A stretch of DNA of 64,000 nucleotides. Source: Cristatella mucedo (Eukaryota > Bryozoa > Phylactolaemata > Cristatellidae). The notes below the pieces were generated by a model that saw only the letters and a program-made list of their open reading frames with translations, ran no database searches and had not been told where the DNA came from. Below are positions 8,496 to 17,550 of this stretch, piece after piece; position 1 is the first letter of the stretch, and each line of letters opens with the position of its first letter. The stretch lies in NCBI GenBank assembly GCA_009760855.2, contig WPIO01000019.1, positions 3,099,501-3,163,500 of the forward strand, read 5' to 3'. Both the position numbers and the translations under genes were made by a program.

Positions 8496-9059
8496 TTATG
8501 CAGGGCCAGGTACACAGTTTAGAAAACGTATGGATCAAGGCTACACCGGAGTTGATGATCTTGATGCTCTTGCTTTAATTCATGACAATGATTATACAGA
8601 GTCAGCATCTGATCCAGAACCAAGAAGAACGACGAGCTGGTTTGGTCTAGTGGTTAAGGTGCTCGCCCCGACCAAGGTCTGACCGAGGTCGTGGGCTCGA
8701 GCCCGAGACATATTTGAAGCACCTGAATAGAGATTAAGTTCTCTTAGGGCGCTATATAAATGAAATGAATTATATAACTGAAATAAGAAACTTATCAGAT
8801 CTTGTTCTTGCTGAAAGTGCTGCACGTATTACATTAGACCCCAAACAACCATCGTACGTCAGAGAAGGCTTAAAAACAGTGGCAGCAATCATGTTAGCGA
8901 AAGCAAAATTATGATTAGGACTTAATATTATAGACAATTCGTTTGCAATGGATTTCTTGAAATATAAAGTAAGTAATCCATCAAGTATAAGTAAGATAAC
9001 TAATTATGCAAAGAATCTCGTAGATAAGATGTTATCTATAAGTAAAAAAAGATATAATC
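8458..9059 (+). pseudogene. Phospholipase A2-like protein, split by a SINE
   Basis: The frame overlapping the end of the previous gene encodes 'NSYAGPGTQF', then 'GVDDLDALALIHDNDY': a calcium-loop G-P-G motif followed by the D-x-x-x-x-x-H-D helix of the viral (parvovirus VP1-type) PLA2 fold. Usual family members have Cys around these motifs in some lineages; here none is seen. At 8,631 a SINE interrupts the gene; coding resumes at about 8,770 with 'LAESAARITL' and a stop at 8,914, with coding-like sequence to about 9,059. In related viruses the domain is thought to help particles leave the endosome. Confidence 0.65.
8631..8775 (+). mobile_element. tRNA-derived SINE (SINE-1)
   Basis: Starts with a tRNA-like head: box A 'TGGTCTAGTGGTTAAGG' at 8,643-8,660 and box B near 'GGGCTCGAGCCC' at 8,693-8,704. 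The 3' part ('GAATAGAGATTAAGTTCTCT' to 'GGGCGCTATATAAATG') copies the tail of LINE-1. A second copy is at 56,193-56,398. It has broken the PLA2 gene. Confidence 0.85.
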
Positions 9060-9078
9060 TAATTTTGTTTATATGTTT

Positions 9079-9707
9079 TCATGTTGTTTTTCTTAGTGTA
9101 TAATAATCAGCAGGATTAAAATTATCTTTATGTTTATCAACAGCATAAACTTTAACTTGTTCAAGCTTTAATCTAATATTAAGTCTTTCTTCTGAATTAT
9201 AAGTATCTTTAGTTACATAACCTCCATCTAGAATACCAGTAACAGCAAAGTCATTACCAAATGTTTGAATTATTTCAGCAACACTACCAAATTGTATTTG
9301 TTTGTTCTTTTGATCAAAGAATATATTTGGTTTAGTACCAAATGCAATCCTTATACCAATAGTTGAAAGGCTAGACATATCATATCCGCTGTACTCAAGC
9401 TTCATACTTGCTCTGTTAGCAATATCTTCTAGAACAGACCTCATATCTTCAGTGATATAAACCCATGCATTGAAGTAAGGTTTAGAATTTTTACTAATTT
9501 TCTCTTCAATATGAACACGAGCTGGTTTTCCTTCTTTTGTAAGTGCTACCCAGTGATATATTGCTTTTTGAGAATCACCACTATTACAAATAAGACATTC
9601 ATTTGTTAATGGTTTTGTTAGTTCGTCTCTTGCAAATACACCTCTAAAGTTGTTTATACCTAATTCTTTTATATCATTATTTATTTCTTTATCTGTTAAA
9701 GTTGTTG
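9079..9707 (-). pseudogene. Truncated adenain-like protease fused to the following gene
   Basis: The upstream part (about 9,707-9,545) matches the N-terminal half of the cysteine protease in element B (39,605-39,994): 'GINNFRGVFARDEL' and 'AIYHWVALTK', with the catalytic His. At about 9,540 the reading passes without a stop into 'KPARVHIEEKIS', which in B belongs to the next gene (40,020-40,220). So the protease half with the Asp, Gln and Cys, and the start of the next gene, are deleted by one in-frame event at a shared Glu-Gly. The start codon is also changed (GTA where B has ATG). The rest (9,444-9,079) is a beta-rich protein of unknown role. The protease cannot be active. Confidence 0.7.
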
Positions 9708-10172
9708 ATTTTACTTTTTTTTAGTTTGTCAATAGTCTTTTTAAGCTCTGCAATCATTTGTTCTTTATCTGCACATCCACCAACACCTGAAGCATATTTT
9801 TTAGCACTACCTGAGAATGTTTTACTAAGTCCATTCGATATTCCTGCAAAGATAGCTGGTAAAGGTTTTAGACTATTTTTATCTGTCATTCTATTAAATT
9901 CATCAGATATACTCACACCTTTTGATCCTGTACCTAATCTTTTACCGTGAGATAGACCACCTGTACCTAATCTTTTACCATGAGATAGACCACCAGTGCC
10001 AGTTCTTAATTTGACAAACTTTGACATTCTTACTATCACAAATAGTGCAAACGCCTTTTAACATTCCTCCATTCCTCTCATTCCTTTAGTTGAATCTACT
10101 TCTTTTTATTATTCTATATTGTTCATGGATTGTATCAGTTTGTTTTTTACACTTCAAACAATAAATTTCCAT
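9689..10172 (-). pseudogene. Zinc-ribbon protein with Gly/Arg/Lys repeat (element A)
   Basis: Begins at 10,172 with 'MEIYCLKCKKQTDT', then after frame changes 'GVCTICDSKNV': two CxxC knuckles, also present in element B (39,327-39,599). From about 10,020 the frame continues with a perfect tandem repeat 'RLGTGGLSHGK' and a conserved-looking region 'PLPAIFAGISNGLSKTFSG', ending in a Lys-rich helix at 9,689. B lacks the repeat and the tail and stops after a related 'LTHGKPRGS' piece. Divergent from the ATPase gene. Probably a DNA- or RNA-binding structural protein; not recognised further. Confidence 0.5.
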
Positions 10173-10194
10173 ATCTATTATAATATAAAAAAAA
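10173..10194. promoter_or_regulatory. Divergent promoter, zinc-ribbon gene / packaging ATPase
   Basis: 22 AT-rich bases (with TATTATAATA in both directions) lie between the divergent starts. Element B keeps the same arrangement at 39,316-39,326 with only 11 bases containing ATATAG. Confidence 0.5.
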
Positions 10195-10863
10195 ATGTCT
10201 TTACAAGTTAGAGCTTTCAATTTTGGATAAGATGTAGATACAGGTCATAAAGAACCATTAACTAAAGTTCCTATTAGATCATTAGTGCTTGGACCAAGTG
10301 GAACGGGTAAATCACAACTAGTAATGAATTGGATATTTTATGGCATGCTTAATTATGATACATGTACAATCATTGCTTCAAGTTTAGATCAAAAGTTATA
10401 TCGCGGTTTTATGTCAATGACTAAAGATAAACCTGCTTACGTTTGGGTTAATTGAATTGATCATATGCCAGAAGTTGATTCTTATAAGAATTGTTAGAAT
10501 GTTGTTGTATTAGATGATTTAATGACTGAAGATCAATCTAAGATATTAGATTATTTTACTAGAGGTCGACATAAATCATTGAATATATTCTATCTTGCTC
10601 AAGGATTTACTAATATTCCTAGAAGAGATATAAGAAACAATATAAATATTATTATAATCTTTAAACAAAATAATACTGATATAGAATACATTCGTGATTC
10701 ATATGTTGGTGATATAGATAAGAAAATGTTTAAAGAATGGGTAAACCCATGCACTAGAAATAGATTTAGTCATTGTGTTATTGATCTAACTAAAACAGAA
10801 TCAGAAGGAAGATTTTGGTCTGTAGACAGTATGGGTAAACAATTAATAACTATTTTTAATTGA
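10195..10863 (+). pseudogene. A32/FtsK-HerA-type genome packaging ATPase with three stop codons (element A)
   Basis: The 223-codon frame holds a Walker A motif 'LGPSGTGKSQLV' (residues 32-43), Walker B 'NVVVLDDLM' near residue 101-109 and the downstream 'YFTRGRHKSLNIFYLAQ' region typical of the Polinton/poxvirus A32 packaging ATPases. In-frame stops are TAA at 10,228, TGA at 10,453 and TAG at 10,495; the rest of the frame has no indel. In B the first of these codons is CAA. Each of the three stop types is used once, so a changed genetic code is not a likely explanation. The end overlaps no neighbour; the next gene starts 12 bases on. Confidence 0.85.
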
Positions 10864-10875
10864 ATATAGGGGGAA

Positions 10876-12007
10876 ATGATAAATGGTAAAATATACGCAA
10901 GTAAAAACAAACCTTGCAGAGGAAGTGTTCAAGAAGCAATAGATTTAGAGAATAAACTTACTAATTTAGAAAGTCTACGTGTTGCTTGTATACTTGATAA
11001 TAGTCAAGAGTTACAAAGAATTGAAGCAGAAATGCAAGCAAGAGATAGAGTTCAACATGAGCTAAATGAACGTGCGTTGGAGAAATCAACTGATAACTCT
11101 GGTAATATTGTTATTGATAAACTTAAGAAAGTTAGACCATCACTTGCAGTTCAAATGGAACAAAAAGAAGAAGCTAAAAAATTATTAGAGCAAACACAAC
11201 GAGTAATTAAAGCATCTGTAGATATTTCTAGTATAGTAAAAAAAGGGGGGGATTTGCTGCTATTGCTGAAGGAAAACCTAAAAAAGCGGTAACTATTGCA
11301 AATCAAGCTAAGACATATTCTGCTAATCCAGAGCTGAGAGAAGCAATTGATTCACTTCAAAAGAAACTGCAGATCATCCTAATGGTAATCCTCTAACTGG
11401 TAAGAAACCTAGGAAGAGAGTTAAAAAAGCAAAAGTTGTTCAAACTAAACCAGTTGTTCAAACTAAACCCAGTGAACCAGTTGTTCAAACTAAACCAAGT
11501 GAACCAGTTGTTAAAGAACCAGTTGTGCCAGTTGTTCAAACTGAACCAGTTGTTAAAGAACCAGTTGTTAAATCTGATTCAGATTTACTAAAAGATAAGA
11601 AACAATATATTCTTAATGAAATTAAAAGAAGAGGACCTATAACTAGTATTGTAATGAAAGCTATAGAAAATATTAGAGTAGAAGATAAAAATTCTTTTAG
11701 TTCGGATGTTGAAAATTTACTTGAAAAAATAAGAAGAATTAAATCAAAAGATCAAACAGAGGAGTTTGTCTATAGCTATCTTGTTGGTAGTAGGTGGAGA
11801 TCAGGTTTTGGAATAGAGATAGTTCCATTGATTGTGAAAAGTGAAAAAGAAGTACTTGATAAACTTGATTTATGGCTTCGTGAACTTGCAGCTGGAAATA
11901 GAGGTGTAATCTCATCAATCAGTGCTGCTGTTGATTATCTTGCTACATCTCGAAAAGCCCCAAAGAAATATGTTGCAAAGATAAACAATCTTTTATATAA
12001 TATATAG
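10876..12007 (+). pseudogene. Long helical protein with Pro-Val-Val repeats, frameshifted
   Basis: Three parts read in different frames: an N-terminal coiled coil with 'LEKSTDNSGNIVIDKLKKV' (also in B), a break in a G-run at about 11,247, a low-complexity linker made of 'VVQTKPSEP' units (about 11,430-11,570), and a C-terminal domain with 'WLRELAAGNRGVISSISAAV' up to 12,007. The B copy is 37,677-38,646 with 'ELAAGNTGVIRSISAAVDYL'. Position between the ATPase and the minor capsid genes suggests a virion structural protein. No family recognised. Confidence 0.55.
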
Positions 12008-12009
12008 AA

Positions 12010-12866
12010 ATGAGTGACTTGATAAAAATTGCTAGTGAGATATTAAAAAGTCTTGAAAGTATTAGGATATCTAGTCAAGCAGGAAAGGAAGGATTTGTTT
12101 TTGATATAACTGGTACTACTAATCCTATTAAAGCTAAGATTAATACACCAATATTACTAAGAAGTAAAAAATTTAAGATTTATGATAAGAAGTTCAGTGG
12201 AACAAACACTATAAAAAATATAACTGAATCTAATGATGCATTTGTTTATAGAATAGCAGGTGGATCAGAACAAACAGCAGCAATCAAACCTGGAATTTAT
12301 ACTGCAATTACAGATGATTTAAATACTGGTGCTCCAGATATAATTACTAATTCAGTTACACAATCATCTACAACTGAAAAATGTACTCTTACTTATGATA
12401 GTTCTACTGCAAATTCATTGATTACTATGCCTGTTGGTTGGACATTCCTTGCTAGTAAGTCTAGTATTGCAAATATACTTGGTTTTGCAAGTGCTGCTTA
12501 TACAACTGATCCAAAGTTCTGAGAAATGTATCCCGGTGTTACTCCTGTTGTTTGTACACCTAATGCAAAGTTTGCATCTGAAGGAGAAATCAATATGTCA
12601 AATTTAAATACAGTACTTGTAAGTTGTAATTTAGTTGCTAGTGGGTCAAGTTTTATAAATGGAATAGAAACACAAGTATTAAGAAGTTTTCCTTACATTT
12701 CTATCCATGGGAAAGAATGATGTATGAACCAACTACTATTGAATATCATAATGTAGCAAGTGATTCAATTTCTAATATATAAATTACTGTAACTGATCAG
12801 AATTTGAATGTGTTAGATTTTAACTCTCAAGAAATTACCGTTGTTGTAGAAATTATTGAAGTGTAA
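12010..12866 (+). pseudogene. Minor capsid (penton-type jelly-roll) candidate 1 (element A)
   Basis: Starts directly after TATATAGAA. Beta-rich throughout; the end 'ITVTDQNLNVLDF' then 'ITVVVEIIEV' is the typical closing strand pair of Polinton-type minor capsid proteins (a turn, then a hydrophobic last strand). The B copy at 36,814-37,690 shares 'LRSF', 'FYPWE.M.YEP' and this end. A TGA at 12,520 falls in frame, a frameshift lies near 12,695 and a TAA at 12,781. It would form the pentameric vertex or a linked minor protein. Confidence 0.6.
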
Positions 12867-12875
12867 TATAAGAAA

Positions 12876-13811
12876 ATGTCGATAAGATTAACTGGAACAA
12901 GTAGCTCAGAATCAAAAACATTATCTCCGCCTCTTATGCTTGGATCTGATTCAGGCTATAATAAAATTGGATTACGAAGAGTAGAGTTTACTTATACTAA
13001 TAAAGTAATATTAAATGTTATTAAAGATGTAAATGATAAACTTTGGTTTAAGTGGAGTATGACTGATATAATTACTGCATATATTACAATTGCTCCCGGT
13101 TATTAAGATTCAAATAAAATAACAGCAACTCTAAATAAAGCATTATCAGAACCTCGACCAAAGACTATCGTTGCTCAAAATGGATCAACATCATCGTCAA
13201 CAGTTAGTGCTTTTTATGATACAACTAAAAGAAATAGTTCAGGTATAAAATTTAGTGTTTATACAGATGATAGCATATTATTGCAAGTAGTTGGTGATTA
13301 TGTTGTTCAACTTGGAAGTAATGCTAAATGTTAAATGTTAAATGTTAAATTAAATGTTAAAAATGTTAAAAATTCAATTGGAGATACTCTTGGTTTTAAT
13401 TCAAATCAACAAGGAACATTTGATTCTGCTCTTGTAGGTGGAACACCATATGAAGCAATAGAAAAAGCAATGTACTTTGCTGGTATTTTTAAAGCATGGA
13501 ATAAAATGGTATTGCCAGATAATAAAGGAATAAGATGGATAAGTGTTGATTGTGATCTAGTTTATCCTTTTAAGAATTACGTAGAAAGGAGAAAAGGATT
13601 TTTAGAACAATGCACATCTTTATATATTATAGATATTGATGATATTAATCCAGGTGATAAGGTTGATCTACATATTTCTAATGTATTACATTTACCAACA
13701 CGTGGTGATGTAGATGCAATAAGTAGTTTTAAAATAGGATTAAGTGATCAAAATGGAGATACTGTAGATATAATTAGTGATGTAGTTGTAACAATAGAAT
13801 TTTCAAAGTAA
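12876..13811 (+). pseudogene. Minor capsid candidate 2 (element A)
   Basis: Starts after ATATAAGAAA with 'MSIRLTGTSSSESKTLSPPL'. The beta-rich body contains 'YNKIGLRRVEFTYTNKVIL' and ends in 'FKIGLSDQNGDTVDI' plus a last hydrophobic strand, the same end-design as the preceding gene, so the two may be old paralogs. A TAA at 13,104 and a frame change in a run of TTAAATG units (13,321-13,375) break it. The B copy is 35,945-36,806. Confidence 0.55.
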
Positions 13812-13820
13812 TATAGAGCA

Positions 13821-14260
13821 ATGAGTAGCTATGCAAGAATTGGTCATGATAGAATACATGGAGGTAAATATCGTGGTTCTGGAGTAAAGTTTGATGATGC
13901 TATTGATGTTTTTAACAAAGTTTTAAGTACTCCAAGTAATGCTGTTGATGCAGGATTAAAAGTTGCAAATAAAGGTATTGAAATGCATCAAGCAAGAAAA
14001 CTTACTGAACAACAAACGAAGAAAGAAAAGTTAGATCAAGATTATGCTATTAAACGTAGAGAGATGGATGATAAACTTGAAAAAGACAGAAGAAAGAAAG
14101 AACTTGAATATGAGCTTGAAAGAAAAATAAAGGATGAAGATTATGATAGAAAGATGAAAGAGATGGATCTTCAACTAAAAAAGTTATGCTTGAACAGGTT
14201 ACTAAGAAAAAATCTAAAAAAAGGTTGAAGGGCAAAAATAGAAGAAGAACCAGAATTATA
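13821..14260 (+). pseudogene. Coiled-coil, charged protein (element A)
   Basis: The N-terminus 'MSSYARIGHDRIHGGKYRGS' is followed by 'NKGIEMHQARKLTEQQTKKE', shared with B (35,450-35,938: 'NKGIEMHQARTL'), then a long Lys/Glu coiled coil and a basic tail in a shifted frame after about 14,180. The short Gly/Tyr-rich N-terminus plus coiled coil could be a virion core or scaffolding protein. Not recognised. Confidence 0.5.
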
Positions 14261-14273
14261 GAATATATAGAAA

Positions 14274-15132
14274 ATGAGCAAGTTTAATTCAAGTGATTAT
14301 GTATCAAAATTTAATGGTATCATTCTTTCAGATTTAAATGCAAATGGAAATAGAATTTTAAATTTATCTGATCCAATTAATGATAGTGATGTTGTAACTA
14401 AATCTTATGCTGATTCTAAATGTGTTGTTAATACAGGAACAACACTGAATCTTGGTGGTAAAACAATTACTAATCTTGGAGCAGGTGTTAATCCTACTGA
14501 TGCTGTCAATGTTAGTCAAGTGAGTAATTATGTTAAAAAAACAGGTGATACAATGACTGGAGATTTAAACATGAATAGCTTTGCTATAACATCTAATTAT
14601 TGGAATTCAGGTAATAACAAACCAGTAGTACTAAATGATGATTATTTGTTTACATATGGTGGAATGAAACGAGATGTTTTACTTAAAGCATTTCCTTCGA
14701 CAACAAATATTGATATGGGTGGATATTCAATAACAAAACGTTGCAAATCATGTTAATCCTTCTGACGTTGCGACTAAATCTTATGTAGATAAAACAGTTA
14801 AAAAAAATAACAGAAGTAATAGCTCTATCAGTGGATCTCAATGCAAAAAACTCAATGTTAAATCTATCAACACCTTGTTCATGGACAAATAAAACAGCTC
14901 CCCTATAATGATATTAACTGTTATGGTTGTTGGAGCATCTAATTGTATGTTTCTAAAACCTAATACTGATACAACTGCTGTATCTGGAGATGTAAGAGCA
15001 ATAAGTAGTTCTCCAACAGGTGTGGACTTAAATTATTATGTATATTTTACAAGACTTCCAACAGAGTATTACTTCATTGATACAACTGGAAAACTAAGAG
15101 TAAATATCTTGGTCAGTTATGTACCCTCCTGA
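14274..15132 (+). pseudogene. Fibre-like protein 2 (element A)
   Basis: Starts after GAATATATAGAAA. It contains phage-fibre-type repeats 'NLSDPINDSDVVTKSYADSK', 'NLGAGVNPTDAVNVSQVSNY' and 'TGDTMTGDLNMN'. The frame changes near 14,735 and again near 14,900, after which a beta-rich C-terminal domain runs to 15,132 ('TAVSGDVRAISS'). The B copy (32,105-32,971, minus) has the same parts. It is the second fibre locus of the element and lies next to the integrase end. Confidence 0.65.
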
Positions 15133-15174
15133 AAAGTATAAATGATATATTGAAACTATTAACTCCTTGCTTTA

Positions 15175-15545
15175 CGTTTACCTTTAAGAAGAGGGAATAG
15201 TTTTTGAAATAGAACAAATAGCTTCATGATCTAAACAATGATGTAAAGAAGTAGAGCAACATAGTTTTTTTAAGCGTTTCTTAACTAATGAATATAATTT
15301 AGTTGGTCTCTCTTTTTTAAAAGAGTTAGTATTTATGTTACAGTATGAACAAATTATAATTGATTCATTTCGCATAAGAATAGAATCAAATTCTGTTTCT
15401 TGCATATCTTTATCACAGATATCACAACGTATTTCATATTTTCTTTTTGGTCTCTTTATTTCTTGATGACAGTAAGGATGTTTTCCTTCTAGATAATCAA
15501 TCTCTTTAAATGTATTTAAACACGTTTCACAAAATATTTCTATTC
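15175..15545 (-). pseudogene. Small zinc-binding protein (element A)
   Basis: From just upstream of the integrase, the minus strand encodes 'FCETCL', 'HPYCHQ', 'RCDICDKDMQETEFDS' and 'IICSYCN', four paired Cys/His knuckles, then a Lys-rich end with 'CCSTSLHHC'. The B copy is 31,687-32,080 (plus) and starts with ATG where A has ATA, so the A start codon seems lost. Divergent from the integrase with an 8-base gap. A nucleic-acid-binding or recombination accessory role is plausible but unproven. Confidence 0.5.
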
Positions 15546-15553
15546 TCTATAGA

Positions 15554-16425
15554 ATGTCATTTTTAACTCTAAATAAAAGAAAAAAGAAGGTAGACTCAAT
15601 CCTGACTTAGATATAAGTCAAGTATTCAAACCAAGACCTTTGAATATTCCACAAGGTTTTTTTAATATTGTTGAGCCCAATGAAAATCATCAAGCAGACA
15701 TTTTATACATGCCTAATGATTATGGATATAAATATGCACTTAGTGTTATTGATGTTGCTAGTAGATATAAAGATTCAAGACCTCTTAAAACAAAGTCTTC
15801 TAAAAAAGTAACAAAAGCAATAATAGATATTTACAATAAAGGTCCTTTGAAATGGTCAAAGAAAATGACAGTTGATCCAGGATCAGAGTTTAAAGGAAAG
15901 TTTGCTAAAGAAATTAAAAAACATGAAACACAAATTATTGAAGGTATTAGTAAAAAGAGTGTTGCATTAGTTGAAAAAATGAATAGAACGGTTGCTGAGA
16001 GAGCATTTATTGCTCAGTATGAAAAATAAATAGAAAGTATCAATAAAGGAGAATATACTAGAAACAGAGAGTGGATTTACAATTAACCAAAGATTATTGA
16101 TTAGCTAAATAATAGTGTTACGAAAGCAATAGGTGAAAAACCTGTTAAAGCAATTGGGAAAATGGTAAAACTAAAGAAACCAAAATATCATAGAAAAGTA
16201 GGAGAACAAGAACAGTTATTAGAACTTGGAACAACTGTTAGATATTTATTAGAACCAGGTGAAGGAGAAGATGAAAAGAGAAGAAGAGCTACAAACCCAA
16301 AATGGAGTTTAACTAAACATACCATTGTTAGAATAATGGTATTGCAAGAACAACGGGCGCGTTTTTGGGTAAATGATGTTAAGAGAAGTTTTGTTAGAGA
16401 GGAGTTGCAAGTTATTAAGCCTTAG
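15554..16425 (+). pseudogene. Polinton-type DDE integrase (element A)
   Basis: The ATG at 15,554 follows CTCTATAGA. After an early frameshift near 15,590 the core reads 'NENHQADILYM', 'YKYALSVIDVASRY', 'VDPGSEFKG' and 'VEKMNRTVAERAF', giving the catalytic Asp, Asp and Glu; the last two are separated by 32 residues in both copies. Stops at 16,027 and 16,084 precede the C-terminal chromodomain-like part 'NPKWSLTKHTIVRI' to 'FVREELQVI'. The product would insert the element and cut its ends. The B copy is 30,798-31,676. Confidence 0.85.
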
Positions 16426-16815
16426 TATCACGTATATTTTCTAATGGGTCAATTAACATTTCATTGAATTCTTCTTTAGTTATTTTATCATCATCTAAAG
16501 CATCAACAATCTTTGAAACTAAGTTATGATTTTCTTGAAGAGTAGATCTTTTCCTTCTATCAATTTGTGATATTGTAATATCTAATGAGATTATCATTGT
16601 TGATAAGGCACCTAAAACTGTTACTACGTGAGAAAGATCCTCATGTTTTTGAATTAAGTACTAGTTACTGTAATTGCAAGAGATAGTAAGATACCTATAA
16701 ATTGAAAACAGTATCTAACTCTTATTAATGTTGTTAAGCAACCTTTAATTATATCATTGTCTTAAAGTATTTTATTATACTTTGTATTGGCGTATTTACT
16801 TCTTAGATCAGACAT
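16415..16815 (-). pseudogene. Small two-helix membrane protein (element A)
   Basis: Starts at 16,815 with 'MSDLRSKYANTKYNKI', then a hydrophobic stretch with 'FIGILLSLAITVTS', a second with 'ALSTMIISLDITIS', and a charged end 'DALDDDKITKEEFNEML'. In-frame stops and a frame change lie at about 16,690-16,765. The B copy at 30,262-30,600 shares 'MSDLR.KY', the second hydrophobic segment and 'DV.ITR'. Its 3' end meets the integrase 3' end. It may be a membrane anchor; function unknown. Confidence 0.5.
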
Positions 16816-16875
16816 TGCTCTATATTATCTACCACATTTTCCAAGGTCTACTTGAATTAGCAAGTGAATCATAAA

Positions 16876-17163
16876 TCATAAATCATAAAGATGACTACAT
16901 CTCGGAAACATACAAATACAAACATCTCTACTATTTTTGATTTCAATATCATGATCTGTTACTATAATTTTAGAACCTAATTCTTCAAGTTTTTTATCAT
17001 AATCATACTTTGTTTTCCAAGAATGTTCATCTTTATCACAAAAACAATCATCTGTACTATTATTGTTATAATAATTAGTATGATGTCTACAATTAGTATA
17101 TTCTCCATTTTGTAATTTTGAATTAATTGATTGAATTTCCTTATATTTCTTAAGCCAACTCAT
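16876..17163 (-). CDS. Cys/His-containing protein near the element A terminus
   Basis: An open frame of 95 aa: 'MSWLKKYKEIQSINSKL', then 'NCRHHTNYYNN', 'DCFCDKDEHSW' and 'DVCICMFPRCSHLYDL'. The Cys/His spacing could bind zinc. Element B goes from the membrane-protein gene straight to its terminus, so this gene is either gained in A or lost in B. Not recognised. Confidence 0.4.
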   Translation of the reverse strand: MSWLKKYKEIQSINSKLQNGEYTNCRHHTNYYNNNSTDDCFCDKDEHSWKTKYDYDKKLEELGSKIIVTDHDIEIKNSRDVCICMFPRCSHLYDL

Positions 17164-17200
17164 TTTTTTAATTTCAGAACTTAGTTTTCCTTTACATTTC

Positions 17201-17480
17201 TTAATGTTTTTCTACTAGTTTTTCTCTAAAATAAGCAGCTTTAGAGACATGTTTTAAAATATGGTCAAATTTATAAACTCTAAAAATTTTATCAAACAAG
17301 CATGTATTATCTTCTAAAACAGTATAGTTTGTAACGAAAGAGCTTAGTTCTTTAACCTTAGTGGGTACATCAATTCTATGCATAGTGTTTTTTAAATATA
17401 TTATTAACTCGTTTTTTCCAACTGCTTGCTTTTTCTCCTTTTCTTCTGAATAATGTCCTAGAAATATATGACAATGGCAT
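17201..17480 (-). CDS. Small unknown protein, last gene of element A
   Basis: The longest open reading runs from about 17,470 to 17,201 ('YSEEKEKKQAVGKNELIIYL' to 'FREKLVEKH'). A TATATATATAAATG box at 17,478-17,491 points to a start at 17,480, but that ATG is in another frame, so a frameshift just after the start is possible. Absent from element B. Function unknown. Confidence 0.35.
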
Positions 17481-17550
17481 TTATATATATAATAAAATTT
17501 ATTTAATTGAATAAAAATTACTATAATATAAATTTAAGTAAAGTTTGTTG

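Noticed and set aside
10195-10863. A variant genetic code explaining in-frame stops
   Set aside because: All three stop codons appear, other genes end at normal stops, and frameshifts are common; pseudogene decay explains it.
13321-13375. CRISPR array from short repeated units
   Set aside because: The units are adjacent simple repeats without spacers; no array is present anywhere in the window.
15554-16425. Retroviral or LTR-retrotransposon integrase
   Set aside because: No gag, protease-RT-RNaseH or LTR is nearby; the partner genes and the gene's place at the element end fit Polintons.
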